Positions 43,388-53,400 are shown, numbered from the stretch's first letter. The stretch: 64,000 nt of DNA from Aeromicrobium choanae (GCF_900167475.1 NZ_LT796768.1:186001-250000), one strand, 5' to 3'. A program made the numbers and translations. The notes: a model not told the origin generated them from the letters alone.

Positions 43388-44338
43388 TCAGTCGGCGACG
43401 GCGTCGCGCGCCTGAGCGACGTCGCGGTGCATCTGCTCGACGAGCGCGTCGAGCGAGTCGTAGGCGACCATCTCGCGCAGCCGCGCGACGAACTCCACGC
43501 GCACCTGCTGGCCGTACAGCTCGAGGTCGTCGCGGTCGAGCACGTAGGTCTCGACGCGTCGTCCCACCACGCCCTCGAACGTGGGGTTGGTGCCCACCGA
43601 GGTGGCTCCGGGGAGCCTCGTGCCGTCCGGCAGCACCAGCCGGGTGGCGTACACGCCGTCGGGCGGAACGGCGTAGGTGTCGTCGACCGGGACGTTGGCC
43701 GTGGGGAACCCGAGCTCGCGGCCACGGCGGTCGCCCTCGACCACGACGCCCCCGACCTCGTGCGGACGGCCGAGCAGCTCGGCGGCGCTCTCCACGTCGC
43801 CCGCGGCCACCGCCGCGCGCACCCGCGTGGAGGAGAAGGCCTCCTCGTCGCCGGCGAGCGCGGCCTCCTGCGCGACGAAGCCGTGCTCGACGCCCGAGGC
43901 CGCCAGGGTCTCGATCGAGCCGGAGGCACGGCTCCCGTAGCGGAAGCCCTCCCCCACGACGACGGCGCGCGCGTGGCACTGGTCGAGCACGACGGCCTGC
44001 ACGAACTCGACGGGCGACCACGACGCCATCTCGCGCGTGAAGTCCAGGACGCGCACGTGATCGGCGCCGTGCTGGTGCAGCAGCTCGATGCGCCGCTCGA
44101 GCGTGGTCAGACGCACGGGCGCGCGGTCGGGCGCGAAGATCGCGACGGGGTGAGGATCGAAGGTGATCGCCACCGTGGCCAGGTCGCCGGCCACGGCGCG
44201 CGTGGCGGCGAGCAGGGACTGGTGCCCGCGGTGGACGCCGTCGAAGTTGCCGATCGTCACGGCCGTCGGCTCGGACACCGAGGTGTCGGGAGCACCGTCG
44301 ACCGCCTTCCAGATCGCCACGGCGACACTGTGCCACAT
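43388..44338 (-). CDS. ribF: Bifunctional riboflavin kinase / FAD synthetase
   Basis: A 316-residue enzyme making FMN and FAD. The N-terminal adenylyltransferase has AVTIGNFDGVHRGHQSLL, ITFDPHPVAIFAPDRAP and SSTRVRAAVAAGDV. The C-terminal kinase has GRELGFPTANV and PPDGVYATRLVL, with the Mg/ATP TN motif in GATSVGTNPTF. ATG 44338 is used, but GTG 44320 would give the family-typical start (V)AIWKAVDG. In most actinobacteria it directly follows truB; here a 12-kb block separates them. Confidence 0.94.
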   Translation of the reverse strand: MWHSVAVAIWKAVDGAPDTSVSEPTAVTIGNFDGVHRGHQSLLAATRAVAGDLATVAITFDPHPVAIFAPDRAPVRLTTLERRIELLHQHGADHVRVLDFTREMASWSPVEFVQAVVLDQCHARAVVVGEGFRYGSRASGSIETLAASGVEHGFVAQEAALAGDEEAFSSTRVRAAVAAGDVESAAELLGRPHEVGGVVVEGDRRGRELGFPTANVPVDDTYAVPPDGVYATRLVLPDGTRLPGATSVGTNPTFEGVVGRRVETYVLDRDDLELYGQQVRVEFVARLREMVAYDSLDALVEQMHRDVAQARDAVAD

Positions 44339-44353
44339 CCGCCCCGGCCGTCC

Positions 44354-45238
44354 TCAGGCAGCGACCTTCAACGCGGCGATCGAGTCGTCGGTGCAGGTGT
44401 CCCAGAAGCCGCCGACGACGTCCTGGATCTGGCTGAACGACGACGCCGCGAACAGCACCTCCTGGTAGTGCGTGATGTCGTAGTCGGTCGTGCCCATGTC
44501 GGCGAGGTCGAGCGGCCGGATCGCCATGTGGCGAAACTCCTCGATCTCCCCAGGGCTGGACAGGATCCCCGCGCCGTAGGCCTTCAGGCCGTCGGACTCG
44601 TGGACCACGCCGAACTCGAGGGTGAACCAGAAGACCTTGCTGACGAACTCCAGCGCCTCGTCGGACTCCACGCGTCGGGCCGCCGCGCCCGCCGCCTCGT
44701 AGAGGTCGGTGAACCGGCGGTCGGCGAGCGTGTTCCCGTGCCCCACGACCTCGTGCAGCACGTCCGGCTCCGGCGTGTAGAGCGGCACGGAGTGGTGGCG
44801 CACGTACTGCGTCGCCCAGAACCTCTTGTCGGCGAGCGCGCCGTAGAAGTCGCGCAGCGGCACCAGACCCGCCGCGGGCTGGTAGGCGAAGCCGGTGAGC
44901 GGCGCGAGCGCCTCGGACAGCTCGTGCAGCTGGGGCACGTGGTCCTCGGCCAGGCCGAACGCCTCCTTGCCGTCGAGGTACTCCCGGCAGGCGTACTCCC
45001 GGTGCTTCTCGTGTAGGTCCGCGCAGACGACCCGCCAGACCTCGTGCTCGGCGTCGGTGTAGTCGATGAGCGGCGCCGGGTCGCCCGGCCTCCACTGCGC
45101 CGCCGCAGTCGCGATGCGGTCGCGGCGCTCGCGGTACTCGGGATCCTCCAGCCCGGGATGCCCCTCCCCCAGCTGCACCGAGACGCTGCCGTCGCCCTTC
45201 GTGACGATCGGCGCGAAGTACTGGCCTTCCTCGAACAT
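44354..45238 (-). CDS. phhA: Phenylalanine 4-monooxygenase
   Basis: A 294-residue pterin- and iron-dependent aromatic amino acid hydroxylase converting phenylalanine to tyrosine. The facial triad is His162 and His167 (LHEVVGHGNTL) and Glu208 (FTLEFG). PAAGLVPLRDFYGALADKRFWATQYVRHHSVPLYTPEPD is the family signature. ATG 45238 has GGAGGAGAG just upstream and lies 20 bases after fahA ends, so it is the last gene of the aromatic-degradation operon. A pterin recycling gene is not in view. Confidence 0.94.
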   Translation of the reverse strand: MFEEGQYFAPIVTKGDGSVSVQLGEGHPGLEDPEYRERRDRIATAAAQWRPGDPAPLIDYTDAEHEVWRVVCADLHEKHREYACREYLDGKEAFGLAEDHVPQLHELSEALAPLTGFAYQPAAGLVPLRDFYGALADKRFWATQYVRHHSVPLYTPEPDVLHEVVGHGNTLADRRFTDLYEAAGAAARRVESDEALEFVSKVFWFTLEFGVVHESDGLKAYGAGILSSPGEIEEFRHMAIRPLDLADMGTTDYDITHYQEVLFAASSFSQIQDVVGGFWDTCTDDSIAALKVAA

Positions 45239-45258
45239 GACTCTCCTCCCCGTGGCCG

Positions 45259-46407
45259 TCAGGCCACGACTCCGTCGACCTCGCCCAGCGGCAGCAGTCG
45301 TCCGTCGTGTGTGCGGGCCGCGGCCGCGATGGTGACGCGGTCCCCGTCGAGCAGGAACGACCGCTCGCTCCCGTCGTCCAGCTTCAGTGGCTCCGTGCCG
45401 TTCCAGGTCAGCTCCAGCAGCGACCCGAGCTGGTCGCGCTCGGGACCGCTGACCGTGCCCGAGGCGAACAGGTCGCCTGGTCGCAGCGAGGCACCGTTGA
45501 CCGTCAGGTGGGCCAGCATCTGGGCCGGCGTCCACGCCATCGTGGCGAACGGCGGTCGCGAGACGACCGTGCCGTTGACGGACACCGTCAGCTCGAGGTC
45601 GAGGCCGTGGCCCGCGGGGCGCAGGTACTCCTGGAGGTCGGCATGAGGGGCCGGCGGGTCGATGCGGGCGTCTGTCAGCGCGGCCCAGGGCACGATCCAC
45701 GGCGACACCGACGTCGCGAAGGACTTGCCGAGGAACGGGCCGAGCGGCACGTACTCCCAGGCCTGGATGTCTCGGGCCGACCAGTCGTTGACGACGCAGA
45801 CGCCGAAGACGTGGTCCTCGAACGCGCCGACGCCGACCGGCTCACCGAGCTCGGACCCGGCACCGACCACGAACCCGATCTCGGCCTCGATGTCGAGCTT
45901 CGCGCTCGCGCCGAAGGAGATCGAGCCGTCGAGGGCGCGCGTCTGGCCGGACGGTCGCCGGACGGGAGTCCCCGAGACCACGACGGTCCCGGCCCTGCCG
46001 TGGTAGCCGATCGGGAGGTGGTCCCAGTTGGGCGTGAGTGGCTCGCCGTCGGGCCGGAAGATGCGGCCGACGTTCGTGGCGTGGTGGCGCGAGGCGTAGA
46101 AGTCCACGTAGTCGGCGACCGTGAACGGCAGCAGCAGCCGCACGTCGTCGGCGGGCCGCGTCGCCGGCGACCGGGCGACGTGCTCGAGCAGCGCCGACCG
46201 CACCGCCGCCCATGCGTCGGGTCCGGCGGCGAGCAGCGCGTCGAGCGTGCCCGCCGTGAACAGGTCCGCGTACTCGGGCAGGACCCGCGGAGCCAGCGCG
46301 GTCACGTCCAGCACGCGGGTGCCCACTCCCACGCCCACGTGCGGCCCGTCGAGGTCGGGTGCCGTGAAGCTGCAGTACGGGAGCGTTCCCGCCGTGAACT
46401 CCGTCAT
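45259..46407 (-). CDS. fahA: Fumarylacetoacetase
   Basis: A 382-residue hydrolase cleaving fumarylacetoacetate to fumarate and acetoacetate, the last step of tyrosine breakdown. The N-terminal SH3-like domain contains GVGVGTRVLDVTAL. The catalytic domain has VDFYASRHHATNVGRIFRP (metal Asp and catalytic His), IGYHGRAGTVVVSGTPVRRPSGQ, KLDIEAEIGFVVG and NDWSARDIQAWEYVPLGPFLGKSFATSVSPWIV, all near-diagnostic. ATG 46407 overlaps the stop of the upstream unknown gene (ATGA). Confidence 0.95.
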   Translation of the reverse strand: MTEFTAGTLPYCSFTAPDLDGPHVGVGVGTRVLDVTALAPRVLPEYADLFTAGTLDALLAAGPDAWAAVRSALLEHVARSPATRPADDVRLLLPFTVADYVDFYASRHHATNVGRIFRPDGEPLTPNWDHLPIGYHGRAGTVVVSGTPVRRPSGQTRALDGSISFGASAKLDIEAEIGFVVGAGSELGEPVGVGAFEDHVFGVCVVNDWSARDIQAWEYVPLGPFLGKSFATSVSPWIVPWAALTDARIDPPAPHADLQEYLRPAGHGLDLELTVSVNGTVVSRPPFATMAWTPAQMLAHLTVNGASLRPGDLFASGTVSGPERDQLGSLLELTWNGTEPLKLDDGSERSFLLDGDRVTIAAAARTHDGRLLPLGEVDGVVA

Positions 46408-47108
46408 TCCAGCAGCCCCAGCGTGCGCAGATCGGCCAGCGGCTCGTCGATGCTGCAGGTGCCGATCGACCGGAACAGGCGACGCGACTCGCCCAGGGAC
46501 TCCAGGTCGAGGTCCTCCGCCGCGGCCGTCAGCACCGGCGCCGGGTCCTGGCCCCGCGTGGCCGCGACCACCGCGGCCATGACGTTCACGAAGCCGTGGG
46601 CGCCGTCGTGCGCGAGGGCCGAGTGCAGGCCTGCGGTCAGCTTGAACTGCAGCCCGTGCTCGACGCAGTGCACGATCGCGGCGGCCAGCTCGTCCACCGT
46701 CGGCACTTGGTCCCCACCGCACCGCAGCTTCAGCAGCGCACCCGGCGGCACGTGGAATCCGGTTCCCCACGGCATCTCGACCGCGATCGAGTGCACCGGC
46801 AGGTCGGGCAGGAGCGAGATCGGCCCGCGCAGCTCGGCGCCGACGGGCTCGACCGGCGATCCCATCAGGCGCCGGAGCGCGGGTGCCAGCTCCTCGACGC
46901 TGCCCACGACGGACACGCGCACCGGCCGCACGGCCGCGTCGAGCAGTGCCGGGAGTCGCCCGACGTCGCACACGAGCGGCCCGACGCGCGCCCCGTCGGG
47001 TGTCGCCTCCCGCGCGAGGTGGTCCTTCACCGCGACGTCCACCGGCGCGTTCCCCGGCGGGAAGATCGCCGCGTCGTCGAACAGCGCCTCGAAGGCCGCC
47101 GCCGTCAT
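46404..47108 (-). CDS. Conserved uncharacterised protein in the homogentisate operon
   Basis: A 234-residue soluble protein without a firm family name. It begins FEALFDDAAIFPPGNAPVDVAVKDHLA and has KLRCGG near the middle, then LQFKLTAGLHSALAHDGAHGFVNVMAAV. I recall a widespread unknown family with the same pattern (K.R.GG ... FK.TAGLH ... HGF.N). Lys, His and Gly conservation suggests an enzyme, perhaps a barrel. It is stitched by ATGA overlaps between hmgA and fahA, exactly where maleylacetoacetate isomerase acts, and no such isomerase is otherwise present. It has no glutathione-transferase or DinB features. Confidence 0.8.
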   Translation of the reverse strand: MTAAAFEALFDDAAIFPPGNAPVDVAVKDHLAREATPDGARVGPLVCDVGRLPALLDAAVRPVRVSVVGSVEELAPALRRLMGSPVEPVGAELRGPISLLPDLPVHSIAVEMPWGTGFHVPPGALLKLRCGGDQVPTVDELAAAIVHCVEHGLQFKLTAGLHSALAHDGAHGFVNVMAAVVAATRGQDPAPVLTAAAEDLDLESLGESRRLFRSIGTCSIDEPLADLRTLGLLE

Positions 47109-48283
47109 CCCCGCCCCCACGAGAGGTGGTAGACCCCGTCGTCGACGGCTCGACCGCCCTCGCCCAGCTCGAGCGGGCGGAAGGTGTCGACCATGACGGC
47201 GAGCTCGTCGAAGGACTCCGCGCCGAGGCTCGCCTCGATCGCCGACGGCTGCGGGCCGTGCGAGTGACCGCCCGGATGCACCGAGATCGAGCCCTTCCCG
47301 ATGCCCGATCCCTTGCGCGCCTCGTAGTCGCCGGCGACGTAGAACATGATCTCGTCGGAGTCGACGTTCGAGTGGTAGTACGGCACCGGGATGGCCAGCG
47401 GGTGGTAGTCGACCTTGCGCGGCACGAAGTTGCAGATGACGAAGTTGCTCCCCTCGAACACCTGGTGCACGGGCGGGGGCTGGTGCACGCGACCGGTGAT
47501 CGGCTCGAAGTCGCGCACGTTGAACGCGTAGGGGTAGAGGCAGCCGTCCCAGCCGACGACGTCGAACGGGTGCCGCGGCACCACGTGGACGGTGCCGGAG
47601 AGACCGGACGGCCCCGAGCCGCGGTGCTTGACGTAGACCTCCACCTCGGCCTCGTCGCGCACCTCCGGCTCGCCCGGGCCGCGCAGGTCTCGCTCGCAGT
47701 AGGGCGCGTGCTCGAGCAGCTGGCCGAAGCGCGACAGGTACCGCTTGGGCGGGCCGATGTGGCTGTTCGCCTCGATGCAGTAGGCCCTCACCTCGCCGAC
47801 GGGGACCCAGCGGTGGGTCGTGGCGCGCGGCACCAGCAGGTAGTCGCCGGGCCCGAACGGCAGGTGGCCGAACACCGTCTCCAGCACGCCGCTGCCGGAC
47901 TCGATGAACACGCACTCGTCCCCCGTGGCGTTGCGGTAAAGCGGGGAGACCCGGTGACCGACCGCGTAGGAGATGCGCACGTCGGCGTTGCCGAGCACGA
48001 GCCGGCGCCCCCGCACCAGGTCGCTCTCGGCGTCGGTGAACAGGTCGTGCAGCTTGAGGTGCCGCGGCAGCAGCGGCTCGTTGGGCGTCGTCGCCTGGTC
48101 GGGCAGCTCCCACGTGCGCGCCTCGACGATCGCCGAGGGCACGCCCACGTGGTAGAGCAGCGACGAGTCCGAGCTGAAGCCCTCCTCCCCCATCAGCTCC
48201 TCGCGGTACAGCGAGCCGTCGGCCGCCCGGTGCTGGGTGTGGCGCTTCGGCGGGACGAGCCCGGCGCTGCGGTAGTGGGCCAT
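47105..48283 (-). CDS. hmgA: Homogentisate 1,2-dioxygenase
   Basis: A 392-residue iron-dependent ring-opening dioxygenase making maleylacetoacetate. It contains GVPSAIVEARTWELPDQ, RHPFDVVGWDGCLYPYAFNVRDFEPITGRVHQPPPVHQVFEGSNFVICNFVPRK (iron His and Glu region) and SVHPGGHSHGPQP (third ligand). It is somewhat shorter than the 430-440 residues of human or Pseudomonas HGO but typical of the actinobacterial group. ATG 48283 has AGGGAG upstream. The gap from hppD is 11 bases. Confidence 0.93.
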   Translation of the reverse strand: MAHYRSAGLVPPKRHTQHRAADGSLYREELMGEEGFSSDSSLLYHVGVPSAIVEARTWELPDQATTPNEPLLPRHLKLHDLFTDAESDLVRGRRLVLGNADVRISYAVGHRVSPLYRNATGDECVFIESGSGVLETVFGHLPFGPGDYLLVPRATTHRWVPVGEVRAYCIEANSHIGPPKRYLSRFGQLLEHAPYCERDLRGPGEPEVRDEAEVEVYVKHRGSGPSGLSGTVHVVPRHPFDVVGWDGCLYPYAFNVRDFEPITGRVHQPPPVHQVFEGSNFVICNFVPRKVDYHPLAIPVPYYHSNVDSDEIMFYVAGDYEARKGSGIGKGSISVHPGGHSHGPQPSAIEASLGAESFDELAVMVDTFRPLELGEGGRAVDDGVYHLSWGRG

Positions 48284-48294
48284 CTGCGGACTCC

Positions 48295-49599
<1,305 letters not shown>

Positions 49600-49612
49600 C
49601 TAGGCTCAGGAC

Positions 49613-50104
49613 ATGTTGGACCGATTGGACGTCGCGCTCATCGACGCGATGCACACCCATCCCCGCGTCGGCGACCTCGAGCTGTCGCGCCTGCTGGGGG
49701 TCGCCCGCGCCACCGTCGCCTCACGGCTGCGCAAGATGGAGCAGGCCGGCATCATCACCGGCTACGCCCCCGACATCGACCTGGCCGCCGCGGGCCACCC
49801 CGTGCAGGCGTTCGTCACGCTGCAGATCGTGCAGGGCTCCATCGCCGACGTCACCGAGGAGCTGGAGTCCCTGCCGAACGTCCTGGAGGCGTTCATCACC
49901 AGCGGCGACGCCGACATCGTCTGCAAGATCGCCGCGACCTCGCACGAGGACCTCAAGGACACGCTGCTCCACATCAGCGGCTCGGGTTCGGTCGCGCGCA
50001 CCAGCAGCGTGATCGTGCTGTCCGAGCTCGTCCCGGCCCGGGTGCTGCCGATGCTGCGCAAGGGTGCGGCCGACCCTCCCCCGCGCGCGCCCGCGTTCCG
50101 CTGA
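49613..50104 (+). CDS. AsnC/Lrp-family transcriptional regulator
   Basis: A 163-residue regulator. The helix-turn-helix is LDVALIDAMHTHPRVGDLELSRLLGVARATVASRLRKMEQAGIITGY and the RAM effector domain follows (VQAFVTLQIVQGSIADVTEELESLPNVLEAFITSGDADIVCKIAA). It is transcribed away from hppD across a 118-base gap, so it probably controls the tyrosine-degradation operon in response to an aromatic amino acid, as HpdR-like regulators do. That role is inferred from position. Confidence 0.9.
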   Translation: MLDRLDVALIDAMHTHPRVGDLELSRLLGVARATVASRLRKMEQAGIITGYAPDIDLAAAGHPVQAFVTLQIVQGSIADVTEELESLPNVLEAFITSGDADIVCKIAATSHEDLKDTLLHISGSGSVARTSSVIVLSELVPARVLPMLRKGAADPPPRAPAFR

Positions 50105-50112
50105 GCAGGACT

Positions 50113-50134
50113 CTCATCGAGCGCTCATTCGGAT
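50113..50134 (+). promoter_or_regulatory. Two 11-bp phased repeats before the two-component operon
   Basis: CTCATCGAGCG (50113-50123) is followed immediately by CTCATTCGGAT (50124-50134), 28 bases before the first gene of the two-component operon. Eleven-base direct repeats are the usual target of OmpR-type regulators, so this may be an autoregulatory site of the response regulator at 51879. Confidence 0.45.
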
Positions 50135-50161
50135 CGGGCCCCGAACGGGGAGAATGGAGCC

Positions 50162-50473
50162 ATGCGCTCCCGCTCCCTCATGATCGCCGGCCTGCTCGGT
50201 GCGGTGGTCCTCGCGCTGGGCGCCGTGCTGGCGGGACGCCTGATGCCCGCGTCGGGCACCGACGGGACGGTCGTGCCGGTCGTCATCACCCCGACCGGCT
50301 CGGCCACGACGCAGCCCCCGGCCACCGAGAAGCCCACGGCGACACCGCCCACTCCGGCGCCCACCGAGCCCAGCCAGGTGAAGCCCACGCCGAAGTCGGT
50401 CGATGATGATGACGACGACGACGGCCCGGACGACCGTGATGACGACGACCGCGATGACCGCGATGACGACTGA
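50162..50473 (+). CDS. Small membrane-anchored protein with poly-Asp tail
   Basis: A 103-residue protein I do not recognise. Residues 1-25 form a signal or anchor (SLMIAGLLGAVVLALGAVLAG). Residues 40-78 are rich in Pro and Thr (TQPPATEKPTATPPTPAPT). The last 24 residues are almost all Asp with a few Arg (DDDDDDDGPDDRDDDD...). There is no lipobox Cys. It is 21 bases before the histidine kinase gene and probably acts with it. The acidic tail could bind cations outside the cell; that is speculative. Confidence 0.75.
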   Translation: MRSRSLMIAGLLGAVVLALGAVLAGRLMPASGTDGTVVPVVITPTGSATTQPPATEKPTATPPTPAPTEPSQVKPTPKSVDDDDDDDGPDDRDDDDRDDRDDD

Positions 50474-50494
50474 GTCGCGCGGCCGGAGCCGGGC

Positions 50495-51877
50495 GTGGTG
50501 AGGCGGCCGCGCGTCGCGTTCTCCGTCCGCAGCCGCCTGATCGTCGCGATCGCGGTGCTCGTGGGCGCCGCGCTGCTCGCGGCCGGCGTCGCGATGTGGG
50601 TCGTGGAGTCGCGCCGGATCGACCAGAGCATCGATGCGGCGATCTCGCAGGAGTTCGCCGAGTTCCGCGCCGCCACCGCGGCCGACGCGGCCGTGGGTGC
50701 CGATGCCCAGCTCGAGTCGTTCCTCGCCCGCACGCTGCCCGACGACGGCGAGATCGTCTGGATGTACCCCACCACCGGCGGGCCGAAGTACATCGGCGAC
50801 TCCGACCGGAACCTGCTGGACTCCCCGCGCTTCTCGGCGCTCGTGGAGGACCTGCGCGCACGCGGCGGGCTGCGCACCTTCACCACCGCCAACGCCCGAT
50901 ACCGCGTGGGCGTCCTGCCGGTGCAGGAGGGCGACCGCACCGCGGCCCTCGTGGTGAGCCGCGACCGCACGCAGGCGCAGGAGCAGCTCAACGACCTGCT
51001 CATCACCTACGCACTCGTCGGCCTGCTCGCGCTGGTCGTGGTCGTGGCGGCCTCGTCCTGGCTGGCAGGCCGCCTGCTGCGCCCGCTGACCCTCCTGCGC
51101 GACACCGCCCGGGACATCAGTGCCGGCTCGCTCGACGAGCGGCTGGAGGTGACGGGCCACGACGACCTCACCGACCTGCAGATCACGTTCAACGCGATGC
51201 TCGACCGGCTGGAGGCGGCCTTCGCCACGCAGCGACGCATGCTCGACGACGCCGGCCACGAGCTGCGCACGCCCCTGACGGTCCTGCGCGGGCACCTCGA
51301 GGTGATGGCGCCCGACGACCCGGCCGACGTCGAGGAGACCCGCGCCCTGCTGCTCGACGAGATCGACCGCATGTCCCGTCTCGTCGACGAGCTGCTGGTG
51401 CTGGCCAAGGCCCGCCGCCCCGACTTCATCCGTCTCGAGACGGTCGACCTTCCCACCCTCGGCGACGGGGTCGCGGCACGGTGCCGCGCACTGGCCGACC
51501 GCGACTGGCGCACCGACCTGTCCGCCGAGGGCGAGGCCCTGCTCGACGGGCAGCGGGTCACGCAGGCACTCCTGCAGCTCGCCGACAACGCCGCGCGCCA
51601 CACGCAGGAGGGCGACCTCATCACCATCGGGTCGAAGTCCTCCCCCACGATCGTGGAGTTCTGGGTGGCCGACAGCGGGCCCGGGGTGCCGGCCGAGCTG
51701 CGTGACGAGATCTTCGACCGCTTCACCACGACCAGCTCGCACGACGGCTTCGGCCTCGGGCTGTCGATCGTGAGCGCGATCGCCGAGGCGCACGGGGGCA
51801 GCGTGACCCTCGACGACTCGCCCGCCGGCTCGGGGGCCGTGTTCCGGCTGCGGCTGCCGAGGGAGGAGGATCGGTGA
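50495..51877 (+). CDS. Sensor histidine kinase
   Basis: A 460-residue sensor kinase. A membrane helix (about 15-37) is followed by an extracellular domain of about 135 residues, a second helix (about 170-192) and a HAMP domain (RPLTLLRDTARDISAGSLDERLEV). The phosphorylated His is His255 in DDAGHELRTPLTVLRGHLE. The ATPase has N-box LLQLADNAARHTQ, VADSGPGVP, FDRFTTTSSHDGFGLGLSIV. Either of two adjacent GTGs (50495, 50498) may start it. The response regulator begins 2 bases after its stop region. Confidence 0.92.
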   Translation: MVRRPRVAFSVRSRLIVAIAVLVGAALLAAGVAMWVVESRRIDQSIDAAISQEFAEFRAATAADAAVGADAQLESFLARTLPDDGEIVWMYPTTGGPKYIGDSDRNLLDSPRFSALVEDLRARGGLRTFTTANARYRVGVLPVQEGDRTAALVVSRDRTQAQEQLNDLLITYALVGLLALVVVVAASSWLAGRLLRPLTLLRDTARDISAGSLDERLEVTGHDDLTDLQITFNAMLDRLEAAFATQRRMLDDAGHELRTPLTVLRGHLEVMAPDDPADVEETRALLLDEIDRMSRLVDELLVLAKARRPDFIRLETVDLPTLGDGVAARCRALADRDWRTDLSAEGEALLDGQRVTQALLQLADNAARHTQEGDLITIGSKSSPTIVEFWVADSGPGVPAELRDEIFDRFTTTSSHDGFGLGLSIVSAIAEAHGGSVTLDDSPAGSGAVFRLRLPREEDR

Positions 51878-51878
51878 C

Positions 51879-52538
51879 ATGAGCCGGATCCTGGTGGTCG
51901 AGGACGAGGAGCGCATCGCCTCGTTCGTCGCGAAGGGCCTGAGGTCCGAGGGGTTCACGCCCACCGTCGTCTCCGACGGCATCACGGGCCTCGACTACGC
52001 GCTCAGCGGCCAGTTCGACCTCATCGTGCTCGACATCGGCCTGCCCGGCATGGACGGCTACACCGTGCTCGAGCGACTGCGCGAGGAGCGCTCCACCCTG
52101 CCGGTGATCGTCCTCACCGCTCGCGACTCGGTCACCGACACGGTCGCGGCCCTCGAGGGCGGCGCCGCCGACTACATGAGCAAGCCGTTCCGCTTCGCCG
52201 AGCTCGTCGCGCGGGTGCGGCTGCGGCTGCGCGCCACGGGGCAGACGGTCGTGAACGAGGACCTCGCCGCGGGCGACGTGCGGCTCGACGTGCGCAGCCG
52301 GCGCGCCTTCGTCGGCGACCGCGAGGTGGACCTGTCGGCGCGCGAGTTCGCGCTGGCCGAGGTCCTGCTGCGCCACCGTGGGCAGGCGCTCTCGCGCGAG
52401 CAGCTGCTGTCGCACGTGTGGGGCTACGACTTCGACCCCGGCTCGAACATCGTCGACGTGTACGTCGGCTACCTGCGCAAGAAGCTCGGCCCGGAGCTCG
52501 TCACCACGGTGCGCGGCGTCGGCTACCGGGCCGGCTGA
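51879..52538 (+). CDS. OmpR-family response regulator
   Basis: A 219-residue regulator. The receiver domain has the acidic pair VVEDEERIA, phosphoacceptor Asp52 (VLDIGLPGMDGY), the conserved Thr/Lys region (VLTARDS..., SKPF). The C-terminal winged helix ends QLLSHVWGYDFDPGSNIVDVYVGYLRKKLGPELVTTVRGVGYRAG. It directly follows its kinase and converges with the Ser/Thr kinase gene. Candidate binding sites with 11-bp spacing lie before its own operon and before the gene at 53810. Confidence 0.93.
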   Translation: MSRILVVEDEERIASFVAKGLRSEGFTPTVVSDGITGLDYALSGQFDLIVLDIGLPGMDGYTVLERLREERSTLPVIVLTARDSVTDTVAALEGGAADYMSKPFRFAELVARVRLRLRATGQTVVNEDLAAGDVRLDVRSRRAFVGDREVDLSAREFALAEVLLRHRGQALSREQLLSHVWGYDFDPGSNIVDVYVGYLRKKLGPELVTTVRGVGYRAG

Positions 52539-52539
52539 G

Positions 52540-53400
52540 TCAGCGGCGCAGGCTGAAGCCCGCGAGCCGCGCCGTGGGCAGGGCCGCCATCAGCGGCTCG
52601 ATCCGCTCCACGAGGTCGAGCGTGGTCGGGCGGGCGGCGGGATCGAACGCGAGGCAGTCCATCACCAGGTCGCGGATCGCGCCGGGAACGAAGTCGGGCA
52701 TCGGCTTGGGCCGGGTCGTCAGCTGGGGCCAGCGCTCCTCGGCGCCCGCGCGCCAGGCGCGGTGGCCGACCGCGGCGCGGTACAAGGTGGCGCCGATCGA
52801 CCACACGTCGGCCGCGGGGCCCACCGGACCGTGGGCGCGCGGATCGCACTGCTCCGGCGGCATGTACTCGTCACTGCCGACCGGGTAGTCGAGGGCCGCC
52901 GCGCTGTCGAGGTCGAGCGTCAGGCTGAGGTCGATGAGCTTCGCCGGCGCGCCCATGATGACGTTGCTCGGCTTCACGTCCAGGTGGAGCAGGCCGTTCG
53001 CGTGCAGGTAGTGCACGCTGCCGGCGAGCTCCAGCGCGAGCGGCAGCAGCTGGTGCAGCTGCACGGGTCCGTCGCGGAAGATGAGGGACGACAGCGTGGG
53101 GCCGTCGAGGTGCTCCTGGACCATGTACGGGCGCTCGGCCGCGTCGTCGAAGTCGTACAGCCGCACGATCGACGGGTGCGCCAGCCGGGCCAGCACGTCG
53201 ATCTCGCGCAGCGCCGCGCCCACGGCGTCGGCGTTGCCGACCAGCTCGGGACGCAGGATCTTCACCACGACCGGCGCGAGCCGCGACTCGTCGTACGCGA
53301 GCCAGACCTCGTGGTGCAGTCCCCCGCCGAGCTCGGAGAGACCCACCAGCCCCGGCGGCAGGTCTGCCGCCGGGGTGCCGGGCGCGAGATCGTTCGACAT
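52540..53400 (-). CDS. Serine/threonine protein kinase (soluble, variant motifs)
   Basis: A 286-residue kinase domain without a membrane segment or sensor domain. The nucleotide Lys is Lys47 (VVVKIL), the catalytic loop is HLDVKPSN with Asp141, and Glu of PPEQ closes the activation segment. Two departures are visible: the glycine loop is LGGGLHHEV rather than GxGxxGxV, and the DFG triplet is DLS (Asp157). The metal Asp is kept, so it may be active. Its ATG shares one base with the stop of the secreted repeat protein. Confidence 0.88.
   Translation of the reverse strand: MSNDLAPGTPAADLPPGLVGLSELGGGLHHEVWLAYDESRLAPVVVKILRPELVGNADAVGAALREIDVLARLAHPSIVRLYDFDDAAERPYMVQEHLDGPTLSSLIFRDGPVQLHQLLPLALELAGSVHYLHANGLLHLDVKPSNVIMGAPAKLIDLSLTLDLDSAAALDYPVGSDEYMPPEQCDPRAHGPVGPAADVWSIGATLYRAAVGHRAWRAGAEERWPQLTTRPKPMPDFVPGAIRDLVMDCLAFDPAARPTTLDLVERIEPLMAALPTARLAGFSLRR

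Noticed and set aside
50401-50470. GAT/GAC triplet run as a microsatellite outside a gene
   Set aside because: It encodes the Asp tail of the 50162-50473 protein in frame and ends at its stop.
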